From an uncultured Oscillospiraceae bacterium (GTDB lineage: Bacteria; Bacillota; Clostridia; Oscillospirales; Oscillospiraceae), in the NCBI GenBank assembly GCA_910588635.1, contig CAJUPW010000021.1, positions 1 through 47,302 on the forward strand: a stretch of DNA of 47,302 bases, written 5' to 3'. Shown here one piece after another: positions 40,452 to 47,302 of the stretch. Positions within the stretch are counted from its first letter, which is position 1. Each line of letters starts with the position of its first letter. Position numbers and translations under genes: made by a program. Under the pieces are notes generated by a model. That model searched no databases. It had not been told where the DNA came from and saw nothing but the letters and a program-made list of their open reading frames with translations.

Positions 40452-40477
40452 CAGCCCCGCCCGAGAGGGCGGGGCTG
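40452..40477 (-). terminator. glg operon terminator
   Basis: CAGCCCCGCCC with GGGCGGGGCTG, loop GAGA (CTCT on the transcript), followed on the minus strand by TTCTTAG. It lies 8 bases past the glgA stop codon. Confidence 0.75.
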
Positions 40478-40484
40478 CTGAAGG

Positions 40485-41930
40485 TCAACCCAGGATACGC
40501 TGATAGATGTCAATATACTGCTTGGCGGAGGAGCTCCAGGAGAAGTCGGCGGCCATGCCTTCCTTCTGTAGGCCCTTCCAGGCTTTTTTATCATTGTCGT
40601 ACAAGTCTACCGCTTCCCGAAGGACCCACACCATGTCGCCCGCACTGATGTTGCCAAAGCTGAAGCCCCGCCCGGTGCCCTCATACTTGTTGTAGGGGGT
40701 GACGGTGTCCTTCAGACCGCCGGTCTCCCGCACCACAGGGATGGTTCCGAAGCGCATGGCGATCATCTGGCTCAGCCCGCAAGGCTCGGATACGGAGGGC
40801 ATCAGGAAGATGTCCGCACCGGCGTAAATCATATTGGACAGCGGGGAGGAATAGGTCAGTTGGGCGGAGAAGCGGCCAGGGTACTGGCCTTGGGTGTGAC
40901 GGAAGGCCTCCTCATACTGCCAGTCGCCGGTGCCCAGCACCACCATCTGTATGCCCTTGGCGCCCAGGCCCATGATTTCGTGGATGGCGTCGGTCACCAT
41001 GGAGAAGCCCTTGTGTCCCACCAGGCGGGAAACACAGGCCACCAGGGGGATGTCCGGGTCCTCCTCCAGGCCAACCGCATTCTGAAGGGCGGCCTTGCAG
41101 GCCGCCTTGCCCTTGGCGATGGTCTTAAAGGTGTAATTGGCGGCCAGGCCCTCCATCTTAGCCGGGTCGTAGAGGTCCGTGTCAATGCCGTTGAGGATGC
41201 CCTCCAGCTTGCTGCTCTGCTGATTGATGACCCCGTCCAGACCGTGGGCGTAGAAGGGGGTGCGCAGCTCCTGGGCGTAGGTGGGGGAGACGGTGGTGAC
41301 AAAATTGGAGGCCATGATGGCGCCCTTCATCAGGTTCACGTCCCGGTGATAGGCCAGCATCCCCTCGTTGAAGTAGCTGCGGTCCAGGCCGATCACGTCC
41401 TGGAGGACCTGGTCGCCGTAGCGGCCCTGATACTCGATGTTGTGGATGGTGTACACCGTCTTGGCTCCTGCCAGCTGAGGGATGCGGTACTTCTCCTCCA
41501 GCAGGTAGACGGGGACCAGGGCGGTCTGCCAGTCGTTGCAGTGGATGATATCCGGGGCCCAATCGAGCTGACCCGGAGCCTCCACCACGGCCCGGGAAAA
41601 GTAGGCGTACCGCTCGCAGTCGTCAAAGTGGCCGTAGAGCTGCCAGCGCTTGAAATAGTACTCATTGTCCACAAACCAGAAGGTGACGCCCTGATACTCC
41701 GTCTCAAAGATGCCGCAGTACACCTGCCGCCAGGCCAGTGTAACATTAAAATATTTCAGGAAGGTCATTTTGGACCGCCAGTCCTCGCCGATGCCCTCAT
41801 ACAGAGGCAGGATTACCTTCACCTCGTGGCCCTCGGCCGCCAGAGCCTGGGGCAAAGAGCCGGCCACATCGGCCAGGCCGCCGGTCTTGATGAAGGGGGC
41901 CGCCTCGGAGGTTGCAAAGAGAATTTTCAT
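40485..41930 (-). CDS. glgA: Glycogen synthase (ADP-glucose, GT5)
   Basis: A 481-residue bacterial glycogen synthase that adds glucose from ADP-glucose to the growing chain. The N-terminal KTGGLADV (MKILFATSEAAPFIKTGGLADVAGSLPQAL) binds the nucleotide sugar. The C-terminal EPCGLSQMIAMRFGTIPVVRETGGLKDTV holds the catalytic glutamate region. Further marks are the VHTIHN-like VYTIHNIEYQG and TTVSPTYAQEL. ATG 41930 follows AAGGTGA; the longer frame to 41963 is unsupported. It is the last gene of glgB-glgC-glgD-glgA, 77 bases after glgD with a hairpin between. Confidence 0.97.
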   Translation of the reverse strand: MKILFATSEAAPFIKTGGLADVAGSLPQALAAEGHEVKVILPLYEGIGEDWRSKMTFLKYFNVTLAWRQVYCGIFETEYQGVTFWFVDNEYYFKRWQLYGHFDDCERYAYFSRAVVEAPGQLDWAPDIIHCNDWQTALVPVYLLEEKYRIPQLAGAKTVYTIHNIEYQGRYGDQVLQDVIGLDRSYFNEGMLAYHRDVNLMKGAIMASNFVTTVSPTYAQELRTPFYAHGLDGVINQQSSKLEGILNGIDTDLYDPAKMEGLAANYTFKTIAKGKAACKAALQNAVGLEEDPDIPLVACVSRLVGHKGFSMVTDAIHEIMGLGAKGIQMVVLGTGDWQYEEAFRHTQGQYPGRFSAQLTYSSPLSNMIYAGADIFLMPSVSEPCGLSQMIAMRFGTIPVVRETGGLKDTVTPYNKYEGTGRGFSFGNISAGDMVWVLREAVDLYDNDKKAWKGLQKEGMAADFSWSSSAKQYIDIYQRILG

Positions 41931-41972
41931 ATGAATCACCTTATTCAATCTTCTTTTTGGCATTTTGAAGGA

Positions 41973-42001
41973 GGACGCCCTCCTGATTGGGGAGGGCGTC
42001 C
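41973..42001 (-). promoter_or_regulatory. Intercistronic hairpin between glgD and glgA
   Basis: GGACGCCCTCC (41973-41983) pairs with GGAGGGCGTCC (41991-42001) around a 7-base loop. There is no U run on the minus strand; probably an RNA stability or attenuation element. Confidence 0.6.
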
Positions 42002-42007
42002 GGAAAA

Positions 42008-43123
42008 TCAGACGACGGAACCCTTGGCAATGGCCAGAGGGTAGGTGAGGTGGCCCATAAGCATGCGGCCATCGTTCACAACCACATCCTTATCGGCGAT
42101 GACATAGGACAGGGAGGCCCCCGCCTTGACCACCGTGCCCTGCATGAGCACGCTGTCAGATACCTTGGCCCCCTTCTCCACCACTACGCCGCGGAAGAGA
42201 ATAGAGTTCTCCACCTCACCCTCGATCTGGCAGCCGTCGGCCACCAGAGAGGAGACGGATTTGGATTCGGGGCCGTAGTAGGTGGAGGGGTTGGACTGGT
42301 CCTTGGTGCGGATGGGACGGGCGGGGTTGAACAGGTCGGCCCGGACCGCCGGGTCCAGCAGATCCTTGGAGCGCTGGAAGTAGTCGCCTACCGACTGGAA
42401 GCGGCCCGCATAGCCCTTGTGGATATAGGGCATCATCTTCAGGGACTTCATCCGGGGCTGGAGAACGCCGCGGCTGAAGTTGGTCACGTCATGGGCGGAG
42501 CAGTAGTTTACCATGTCCATCAGCAGCCGCTTGGACAGAATGTAAACCTCCAGGGACTCCAGCGCCTTGTCGGCGGAGGTGGGGTGGACGGACAGGTCGG
42601 TAATCCGGCCCTCCTCGCTGACCTCCACGTACTCGGAGAACTGGGGCGCCCCCTTCAGGGTGGGGGTACAGACGATGGTGATGTCGGCCCCGGAGTTCAG
42701 ATGCTGCTCAAAGACCTCGTTCACAGGCAGGTTGATGGCCACATCACCCCAGGCCAGCAGGACATAGTCCTGACGGATGTCCTCCAGATAGTCATACACG
42801 CCAGCCAGGGCCTCCATGCTGCCCCGGTACTCGCCCTGGCCCTGCTCGGTGTAGCTGAAGGGGGGCAGGATGCGCAGGCCGCCGTGCTTGCGGCTCAGGT
42901 CCCAGTCCTTGCCGGAACCCAGATGGTCCAGCAGGGACTGATAGCTCTTATGGACCACCACGCCCACGTCGGTGATGCCGGCGTTGACGCAGTTGGACAG
43001 CATGAAGTCAATCAGGCGGTAGCGGCCGCCGAAGGGCAAAGAGCAGGTGTTGCGGGGACGGGTCAGCTCGCCCAGGTTGGCGTCGGAGCGGTACGCAAAC
43101 AGGATGCCGTGGAGATCGTTCAT
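42008..43123 (-). CDS. glgD: GlgD, regulatory paralogue of ADP-glucose pyrophosphorylase
   Basis: A 371-residue GlgC homologue. The N-terminal segment DLHGILFAYRSDANLGELTRPRNTCSLPFGGRYRLIDFMLSNCVNAGI keeps the fold but lacks the GGQGSRL nucleotide loop of GlgC, so it is probably not catalytic alone. The C-terminal left-handed beta-helix is present (NSILFRGVVVEKGAKVSDSVLMQGTVVKAGASLSYVIADKDVVV). In Firmicutes GlgD forms a heteromer with GlgC and raises its activity. Its start overlaps the glgC stop by 4 bases, matching equimolar synthesis. Confidence 0.95.
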   Translation of the reverse strand: MNDLHGILFAYRSDANLGELTRPRNTCSLPFGGRYRLIDFMLSNCVNAGITDVGVVVHKSYQSLLDHLGSGKDWDLSRKHGGLRILPPFSYTEQGQGEYRGSMEALAGVYDYLEDIRQDYVLLAWGDVAINLPVNEVFEQHLNSGADITIVCTPTLKGAPQFSEYVEVSEEGRITDLSVHPTSADKALESLEVYILSKRLLMDMVNYCSAHDVTNFSRGVLQPRMKSLKMMPYIHKGYAGRFQSVGDYFQRSKDLLDPAVRADLFNPARPIRTKDQSNPSTYYGPESKSVSSLVADGCQIEGEVENSILFRGVVVEKGAKVSDSVLMQGTVVKAGASLSYVIADKDVVVNDGRMLMGHLTYPLAIAKGSVV

Positions 43124-44331
43124 GCCTGCTCGCCTCCTTTCACATCTTCGCGGATCATGGCTTTGGGGGAAACGGCGGCCCTTTCGCCAATGGTGACCCC
43201 GCCGGCCACTACGGCGATGCCCCAGCCGTCGCTGCCGTCGGGAGCGGAGCCTACGGTAGCCCCCGCCTCTACCGTGGCGTTCTCGGCTATGATGGAGTAG
43301 TACACCTTGGCGCCCTCCTTCACGGTGGCGCCGGGCATAAGGATAGAATACTGGATGTCCGCCCCCTTCTCCACAGTGGTGGAGTGGAAGAGCACCGAGT
43401 TTTCCACCGTCCCGTCCACCTGGCTGCCGCCGGTAACCATGGAGTGGGAGATCTTCGCGTCAGGGCCGGTGACGTGGGGCGGCTTGACGGGTGTGCGGGC
43501 GTAGACGGGCCAGCTCTCGTCGTACATGTCCAGGCCGCTGCTGCTGCCGGCCAGCAGGTCCATGTTGGCGTCCCACAGGGAGTCGATGGTACCCACGTCC
43601 TTCCAGTAGCCCGCGAAACGGTAGGCCATCAGCTTCTCGCCCGCGTTCAGCATGTTGGGGATGATGTTCTTGCCGAAGTCGTTGGAGGAGTTGGGGTCGG
43701 CCTCGTCGTCGATCAGGTATTTGCGCAGCTTGGACCAGGTGAACACATAGATGCCCATGGAGGCCAGATTGCTCTTGGGCTGGGCGGGCTTCTCCTCGAA
43801 CTCGTAAACCTTGTCGTCGGCCTCCACGTTCAGAATGCCGAAGCGCTTGGCCTCCTCCATGGTGACCTCCAGCACCGAGATAGTGCAGGCTGCCCCGGCC
43901 TTCTTATGGAAGGAGACCATCTCGGAGTAGTCCATCTTGTAGATATGGTCGCCGGACAAGACCACGACATATTCGGGATCATACATGTCCAGGAAGCCGA
44001 TGTTCTGATAGATGGCGTTGGCCGTACCCTTGTACCAGCTGCCCTTTTCGCCCTCGCCCAGGTAGGGGGGGAGGATATGGACGCCGCCGTCGGACCTGTC
44101 CAGGTCCCAGGGCTGGCCGTTGCCTAAGTAGCTGTTCAGCTCCAGAGGCCGGTATTGGGTGAGCACGCCCACCGTGTCGATGCCGGAGTTAACGCAGTTG
44201 GATAGGGGAAAGTCGATGATGCGGTATTTCCCGCCAAAGGGAACGGCAGGCTTTGCCACGTTGCTGGTCAGGGCGTAGAGCCGGCTGCCCTGGCCGCCGG
44301 CCAGCAGCATGGCGACAACTTCTTTTTTCAT
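43120..44331 (-). CDS. glgC: Glucose-1-phosphate adenylyltransferase, catalytic subunit
   Basis: A 403-residue enzyme making ADP-glucose from glucose-1-phosphate and ATP. The nucleotide loop is AMLLAGGQGSRLYALTSNVAKPAVPFGGKYRIIDFPLSNCVNSGI; the metal and sugar sites are VVLSGDHIYKMDYSEM, FEEKPAQPKSNLASMGIYVF and GYWKDVGTI. A C-terminal beta-helix has hexapeptide repeats. ATG 44331 follows AGAGGTGA; the GTG 9 bases earlier lies inside that site. It sits between glgB (73 bases) and glgD (4-base overlap). Confidence 0.97.
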   Translation of the reverse strand: MKKEVVAMLLAGGQGSRLYALTSNVAKPAVPFGGKYRIIDFPLSNCVNSGIDTVGVLTQYRPLELNSYLGNGQPWDLDRSDGGVHILPPYLGEGEKGSWYKGTANAIYQNIGFLDMYDPEYVVVLSGDHIYKMDYSEMVSFHKKAGAACTISVLEVTMEEAKRFGILNVEADDKVYEFEEKPAQPKSNLASMGIYVFTWSKLRKYLIDDEADPNSSNDFGKNIIPNMLNAGEKLMAYRFAGYWKDVGTIDSLWDANMDLLAGSSSGLDMYDESWPVYARTPVKPPHVTGPDAKISHSMVTGGSQVDGTVENSVLFHSTTVEKGADIQYSILMPGATVKEGAKVYYSIIAENATVEAGATVGSAPDGSDGWGIAVVAGGVTIGERAAVSPKAMIREDVKGGEQA

Positions 44332-44404
44332 GTTGTTCACCTCTTACTTATTTGGTGCGATGGCATCTATGGAAAACCAGGGCCGGGGGCCCCGATGGTG
44401 CCCG

Positions 44405-46489
44405 TTATTTGTCCGTCTTTTTGGCGCGGGCGCGCTTGGGCTTGTCCGCGGCGGACCCCTTTTCGACCTTGGCGGCTTTCTTTGCCTCGGCCGGCTTTTT
44501 TTCTGCTTTGACAGGCTTCTTCTCCGCGTCTTTCTTGGGAGCGGCCTTCTCCGTCTTGGGCTTGCGCGCCGGGTTCTTGCGCACGCAGCGGAGAATCACG
44601 GCGGACATGGGAGGCAGGTCCACTGTGAAGGACTGCTGCTGGTCGTGACAGGGAATCTTCTCTGTCTTGACCGGCTCCTTGTCCCCGCGGCCCTCGCCGC
44701 CGAAAGCTGAGTCGTCGGTGTTGAACACCACGGCCCAGGAGCCGCCGAAGGGAGCGCCCACCCGGTAGCCGTCCCGGCGCTCGGGGGAGAAGTTGCACAG
44801 GACGATGAGGGGGTTCCCCTTCCGGTCCCAGCGCAGGAAAGCCACCGTATTGGCGTTGTTGTCGTCGGCGCACAGCCACTGGAAGCCTTGCCAGGAGTCG
44901 TCCTGCTCCCACAGGGGGGCGTTCTCCAGGTAGAAGGCGTTGATCGCCTTGAAGAAGTCCTGGGTCTGGCGGTGGGGGGCGTACTGCAGCAGGTGCCAGT
45001 CCAGAGAGTACTCAAAGTGCCACTCGTTCCACTGGCCCAGCTCGGCCCCCATAAAGGTGAGCTTCTTGCCCGGATGGGTCATCATATAGGTGTAGAAGGC
45101 CCGGACCCCGGCAAACTTCTGGGGGTTGTCCCCGGGCATCTTGCCGAAGAAGGAGCCCTTCATATGGACCACCTCGTCGTGGCTGAGCGGCAGGATGTAG
45201 TTCTCTGAGAAGGCGTACATCAGCGAAAAAGTGATATCCCGGTGGTTGAACTGCCGGAAGTAGGGGTCCAGCTTGATATAGTGGCAGATATCGTTCATCC
45301 AGCCCATGTTCCACTTGAAGTTGAAGCCCAGGCCGCCGTCGTCCACAGGCTTGGTCACCTTGGGCCAGGCGGTGGACTCCTCGGCCACCATCAGCACATC
45401 GGGATGGGCGGCAAAGACGGCGGTATTCAGGTCCTGAAGGAACTTGATGGCCTCCAGGTTCTCATGGCCCCCGTGGATATTGGGCAGCCACTCCCCCGCC
45501 TTCCGGCTGTAGTCCAGATAGAGCATGGAGGACACCGCGTCCACCCGCAGGCCGTCCATGTGGTACTCCTCCAGCCAGAACATAGCCGAGGAAAACAGGA
45601 AAGAGCGCACCTCGGGACGGCCGAAATCAAATACATCGGTGCCCCAGTCCTTGTGCTCTCCCTTCCGGGGGTCGGCGTACTCGTAGGTGGGGGTGCCGTC
45701 GAAGTTGTACAGACCAAAAGCGTCCCGGGGGAAGTGGGCAGGCACCCAGTCCATGATAACCCCAATGCCCGCCTGGTGGAGCTGGTCGATGAGGTATTTC
45801 AAATCGTCCGGGGTGCCGAAGCGGCTGGTGGCGGCGAAGTAGCCGGTGCACTGGTAGCCCCAGGAGGCGTCCAGCGGGTGCTCGGTCACGGGGAGCAGCT
45901 CCACATGAGTGAAGCCCATCTCCTTCACATAGGGCACCAGATAGCCGGTGATGTCCCGGTAGCTGAGAAACTCCCCCTCGCCGGTGCGCCGCCAGGAGCC
46001 CAGGTGGCACTCGTAGATGTTCATGGGGCGGCGGTAGAGCGGGCTCTTGGCCCGGTAGGCGAACCAGTCCCGGTCACCCCACTGGTAGCCGGTGTCCAGG
46101 TCGTAGACCTTGCTGGACACATCGGGGCGGGTGGCGGCGTGGAAGCCGTAGGGATCGGCCTTGCCCACAAAGCCGCTGCCGTCCGCCTTATGTACGGCGT
46201 ACTGATAAGCGTCGTAACGCTGAAGGCCGGGAACGAACGCCTCCCAGATGCCCCCCTCCATCTTGGTCATGGGGGTGGCCTCCAGGTCCCAGCCGTTAAA
46301 ATCGCCGATGACGGTGATCTTGGGCGCATTGGGAGCCCAAACCCGGAACAGATAGCCTTCCACGTCGTTCTCATCCTTGGCCGGATGGGCGCCGAAACAC
46401 TTCCAGGCGTGGGTGGAGCGGCCCTCGGAAAAGGCCTCAAGCTCCAGATAAAGGTCGTGCGAAGAGAGTTTTTCTAGATATTTGGACAT
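44405..46489 (-). CDS. glgB: 1,4-alpha-glucan branching enzyme with Lys/Ala-rich tail
   Basis: A 694-residue GH13 branching enzyme. An N-terminal CBM48-like domain (FRVWAPNAPKITVIGDFNGWD) precedes the barrel with nucleophile Asp (DGLRVDAVSSMLYLDYSR), acid/base Glu (MVAEESTAWP) and LSHDEVVHMKGS. The C-terminal beta domain ends near MSAVILRCVRK. The last 57 residues (coded at 44408-44578) are a low-complexity tail with 20 lysines plus Ala, Pro and Glu, absent from ordinary branching enzymes. ATG 46489 follows AGAGGTGA; the frame upstream to 46588 runs through the promoter. It is the first gene of the glycogen operon. Confidence 0.96.
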   Translation of the reverse strand: MSKYLEKLSSHDLYLELEAFSEGRSTHAWKCFGAHPAKDENDVEGYLFRVWAPNAPKITVIGDFNGWDLEATPMTKMEGGIWEAFVPGLQRYDAYQYAVHKADGSGFVGKADPYGFHAATRPDVSSKVYDLDTGYQWGDRDWFAYRAKSPLYRRPMNIYECHLGSWRRTGEGEFLSYRDITGYLVPYVKEMGFTHVELLPVTEHPLDASWGYQCTGYFAATSRFGTPDDLKYLIDQLHQAGIGVIMDWVPAHFPRDAFGLYNFDGTPTYEYADPRKGEHKDWGTDVFDFGRPEVRSFLFSSAMFWLEEYHMDGLRVDAVSSMLYLDYSRKAGEWLPNIHGGHENLEAIKFLQDLNTAVFAAHPDVLMVAEESTAWPKVTKPVDDGGLGFNFKWNMGWMNDICHYIKLDPYFRQFNHRDITFSLMYAFSENYILPLSHDEVVHMKGSFFGKMPGDNPQKFAGVRAFYTYMMTHPGKKLTFMGAELGQWNEWHFEYSLDWHLLQYAPHRQTQDFFKAINAFYLENAPLWEQDDSWQGFQWLCADDNNANTVAFLRWDRKGNPLIVLCNFSPERRDGYRVGAPFGGSWAVVFNTDDSAFGGEGRGDKEPVKTEKIPCHDQQQSFTVDLPPMSAVILRCVRKNPARKPKTEKAAPKKDAEKKPVKAEKKPAEAKKAAKVEKGSAADKPKRARAKKTDK

Positions 46490-46576
46490 AATTTTCACCT
46501 CTTGGTATCTTTTGAAAACTTTTGTCAGCGAAAACCAACAAGGGCACATCAAAAGCGGCGGGGTATATTTATAAAA

Positions 46577-46605
46577 AGTATACAACATTAGGAGAGAGCC
46601 GTCAA
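46577..46605 (-). promoter_or_regulatory. glg operon promoter
   Basis: On the minus strand TTGACG (46600-46605), 17 bases, TATACT (46577-46582), about 87 bases before glgB. The leader (46490-46570) shows no clear riboswitch. Confidence 0.78.
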
Positions 46606-46699
46606 GTAAAATAGTGGAAAATCAAGGCAGAATCGAAAAGAATTTACTAGAGCGGCAAAGGGAAGCGGATGTAGAGCCGCGGAAACCGCGGCCATTGGG

Positions 46700-47302
46700 T
46701 TATCCGGCCATGAGCAGCTTGGAGAGCATCCGGCTGAAGATGCCGGGGACGGACAGCCGGTCCACCCCCTGAGAGGCCAGAATGGGGATGGTGTCCCGCA
46801 GCTCGCCCCCCACATAGACCTCCAGCTGGCCCAGAGTCTGGCCCGGCTCCACCGGGGCCTCCACGTTTTCCGCCAGGGACAGGCGGGTGGTCACCTGACT
46901 TTCCTCACCCTTGCGGACCAGCAGGCGGCAGTCCCGCTGAGGCCGGGGCTGGACCTGGCTCTGCGCGCCCAGAAGAACGTCCACCGGAGCCAGAGGGGCA
47001 TCCGGGTAGACGGGCACCAGGGAGTAGCTGGCAAAACCGTAGTTGAGCAGAGCCTTGGCGTCCTCAAAACGCTGGTTGACGGAGGGGGACTTCATCACCA
47101 CCGCGATCAGCTCCATGCCGTCCCGTTCCGCCGTGGCCGACATGCAGTACTTGGCGGAGCTGGTGTAGCCCGTCTTGAGGCCGGTGGTCCCCTGGTAGAA
47201 GCGGACCAAGTGGTTGGTGTTGGTCAGGCCGAACTCGCCGTTGCGGATGGAGTCCATCCAGATGGTGGTGTAGTCCCGAATCTTGGGGTGGTTCAGAATC
47301 AG
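46700..47302 (-). CDS. D-alanyl-D-alanine carboxypeptidase (DacF/PBP5 type), C-terminal part
   Basis: The frame is open at the right edge (LILNHPKIRDYTTIWMDSIRNGEFGLTNTNHLVRFY), so about 200 residues of the 3' end are seen. The KTG box of the penicillin-binding fold is present in GTTGLKTGYTSSAKYCMSATAERDGMELIAVVM; the SxxK and SxN motifs are outside the window. The remainder is the PBP5-associated beta domain (about the last 95 residues), then an amphipathic C-terminal segment (VPGIFSRMLSKLLMAG) that could anchor to the membrane. The enzyme trims the terminal D-Ala of peptidoglycan stems. It is upstream of glgB on the same strand, but a promoter and 210 bases separate them. Confidence 0.93.
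   Translation of the reverse strand: MILNHPKIRDYTTIWMDSIRNGEFGLTNTNHLVRFYQGTTGLKTGYTSSAKYCMSATAERDGMELIAVVMKSPSVNQRFEDAKALLNYGFASYSLVPVYPDAPLAPVDVLLGAQSQVQPRPQRDCRLLVRKGEESQVTTRLSLAENVEAPVEPGQTLGQLEVYVGGELRDTIPILASQGVDRLSVPGIFSRMLSKLLMAG

Overview
The window (about 47.3 kb, GC-rich, no mobile elements seen) reads as chromosome of an anaerobic, gut-type Firmicute, most likely an Oscillospiraceae-like clostridium. The basis is Gram-positive family types (ClpC, RecD2, the GlgC/GlgD pair, DUF378, DacF-type carboxypeptidase), AGGAGG-type ribosome sites, sigma-A promoters, a THF riboswitch on folT, split FtcD/FchA enzymes, and high-GC third codon positions that create long antisense shadow frames. 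This is inferred from gene content; no 16S rRNA is present.

Layout. 1-10 kb is a DNA-repair block: the 3' end of uvrB, ybaK, an unknown membrane protein, uvrA and recD2. uvrA is flanked by two paralogous divergent modules, each a small minus-strand protein back to back with a small XRE repressor that leads a downstream gene or operon. Around 10-11.5 kb a HAD phosphatase and cytidine deaminase diverge from overlapping promoters. 11.6-15.9 kb is a sugar ABC importer (two permeases and a lipoprotein) behind an AraC/PocR regulator. 16-21.4 kb holds a 2-hydroxyacid dehydrogenase with a divergent LysR gene, a DtxR/MntR-type regulator, a Na/Pi cotransporter and a formate/nitrite channel.

21.4-30.6 kb links folate and histidine metabolism. 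A THF riboswitch controls folT-hutD-folC. Next to it are fchA, ftcD, a LysR gene, hutU, hutI and an Lrp gene. These convert urocanate to glutamate and pass the formimino carbon to tetrahydrofolate, so folate uptake and polyglutamylation sit beside the enzymes that consume folate. hutH is absent from the window.

30.6-40.3 kb is rich in signalling genes: a hemerythrin-(CheX-like)-receiver protein, ClpC, a ferredoxin, a hemolysin III-type membrane protein, and an overlapping four-gene set (seven-helix hybrid histidine kinase, receiver, CheX-like, CheY-like). Two copies of one structured stem-loop, with compensatory base changes, lie at the two ends of this set. One follows the last receiver gene and the other follows tRNA-Ser(GGA); both look like terminators. 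40.5-46.6 kb is the glycogen operon glgB-glgC-glgD-glgA. The window ends inside a D-Ala-D-Ala carboxypeptidase gene.

The observations most worth following are the duplicated XRE/small-protein modules around uvrA, the covarying stem-loop pair, HutD inside a THF-riboswitch operon, the mixed metal-ligand set of the DtxR-family protein, and the hemerythrin/CheX/receiver signalling proteins.
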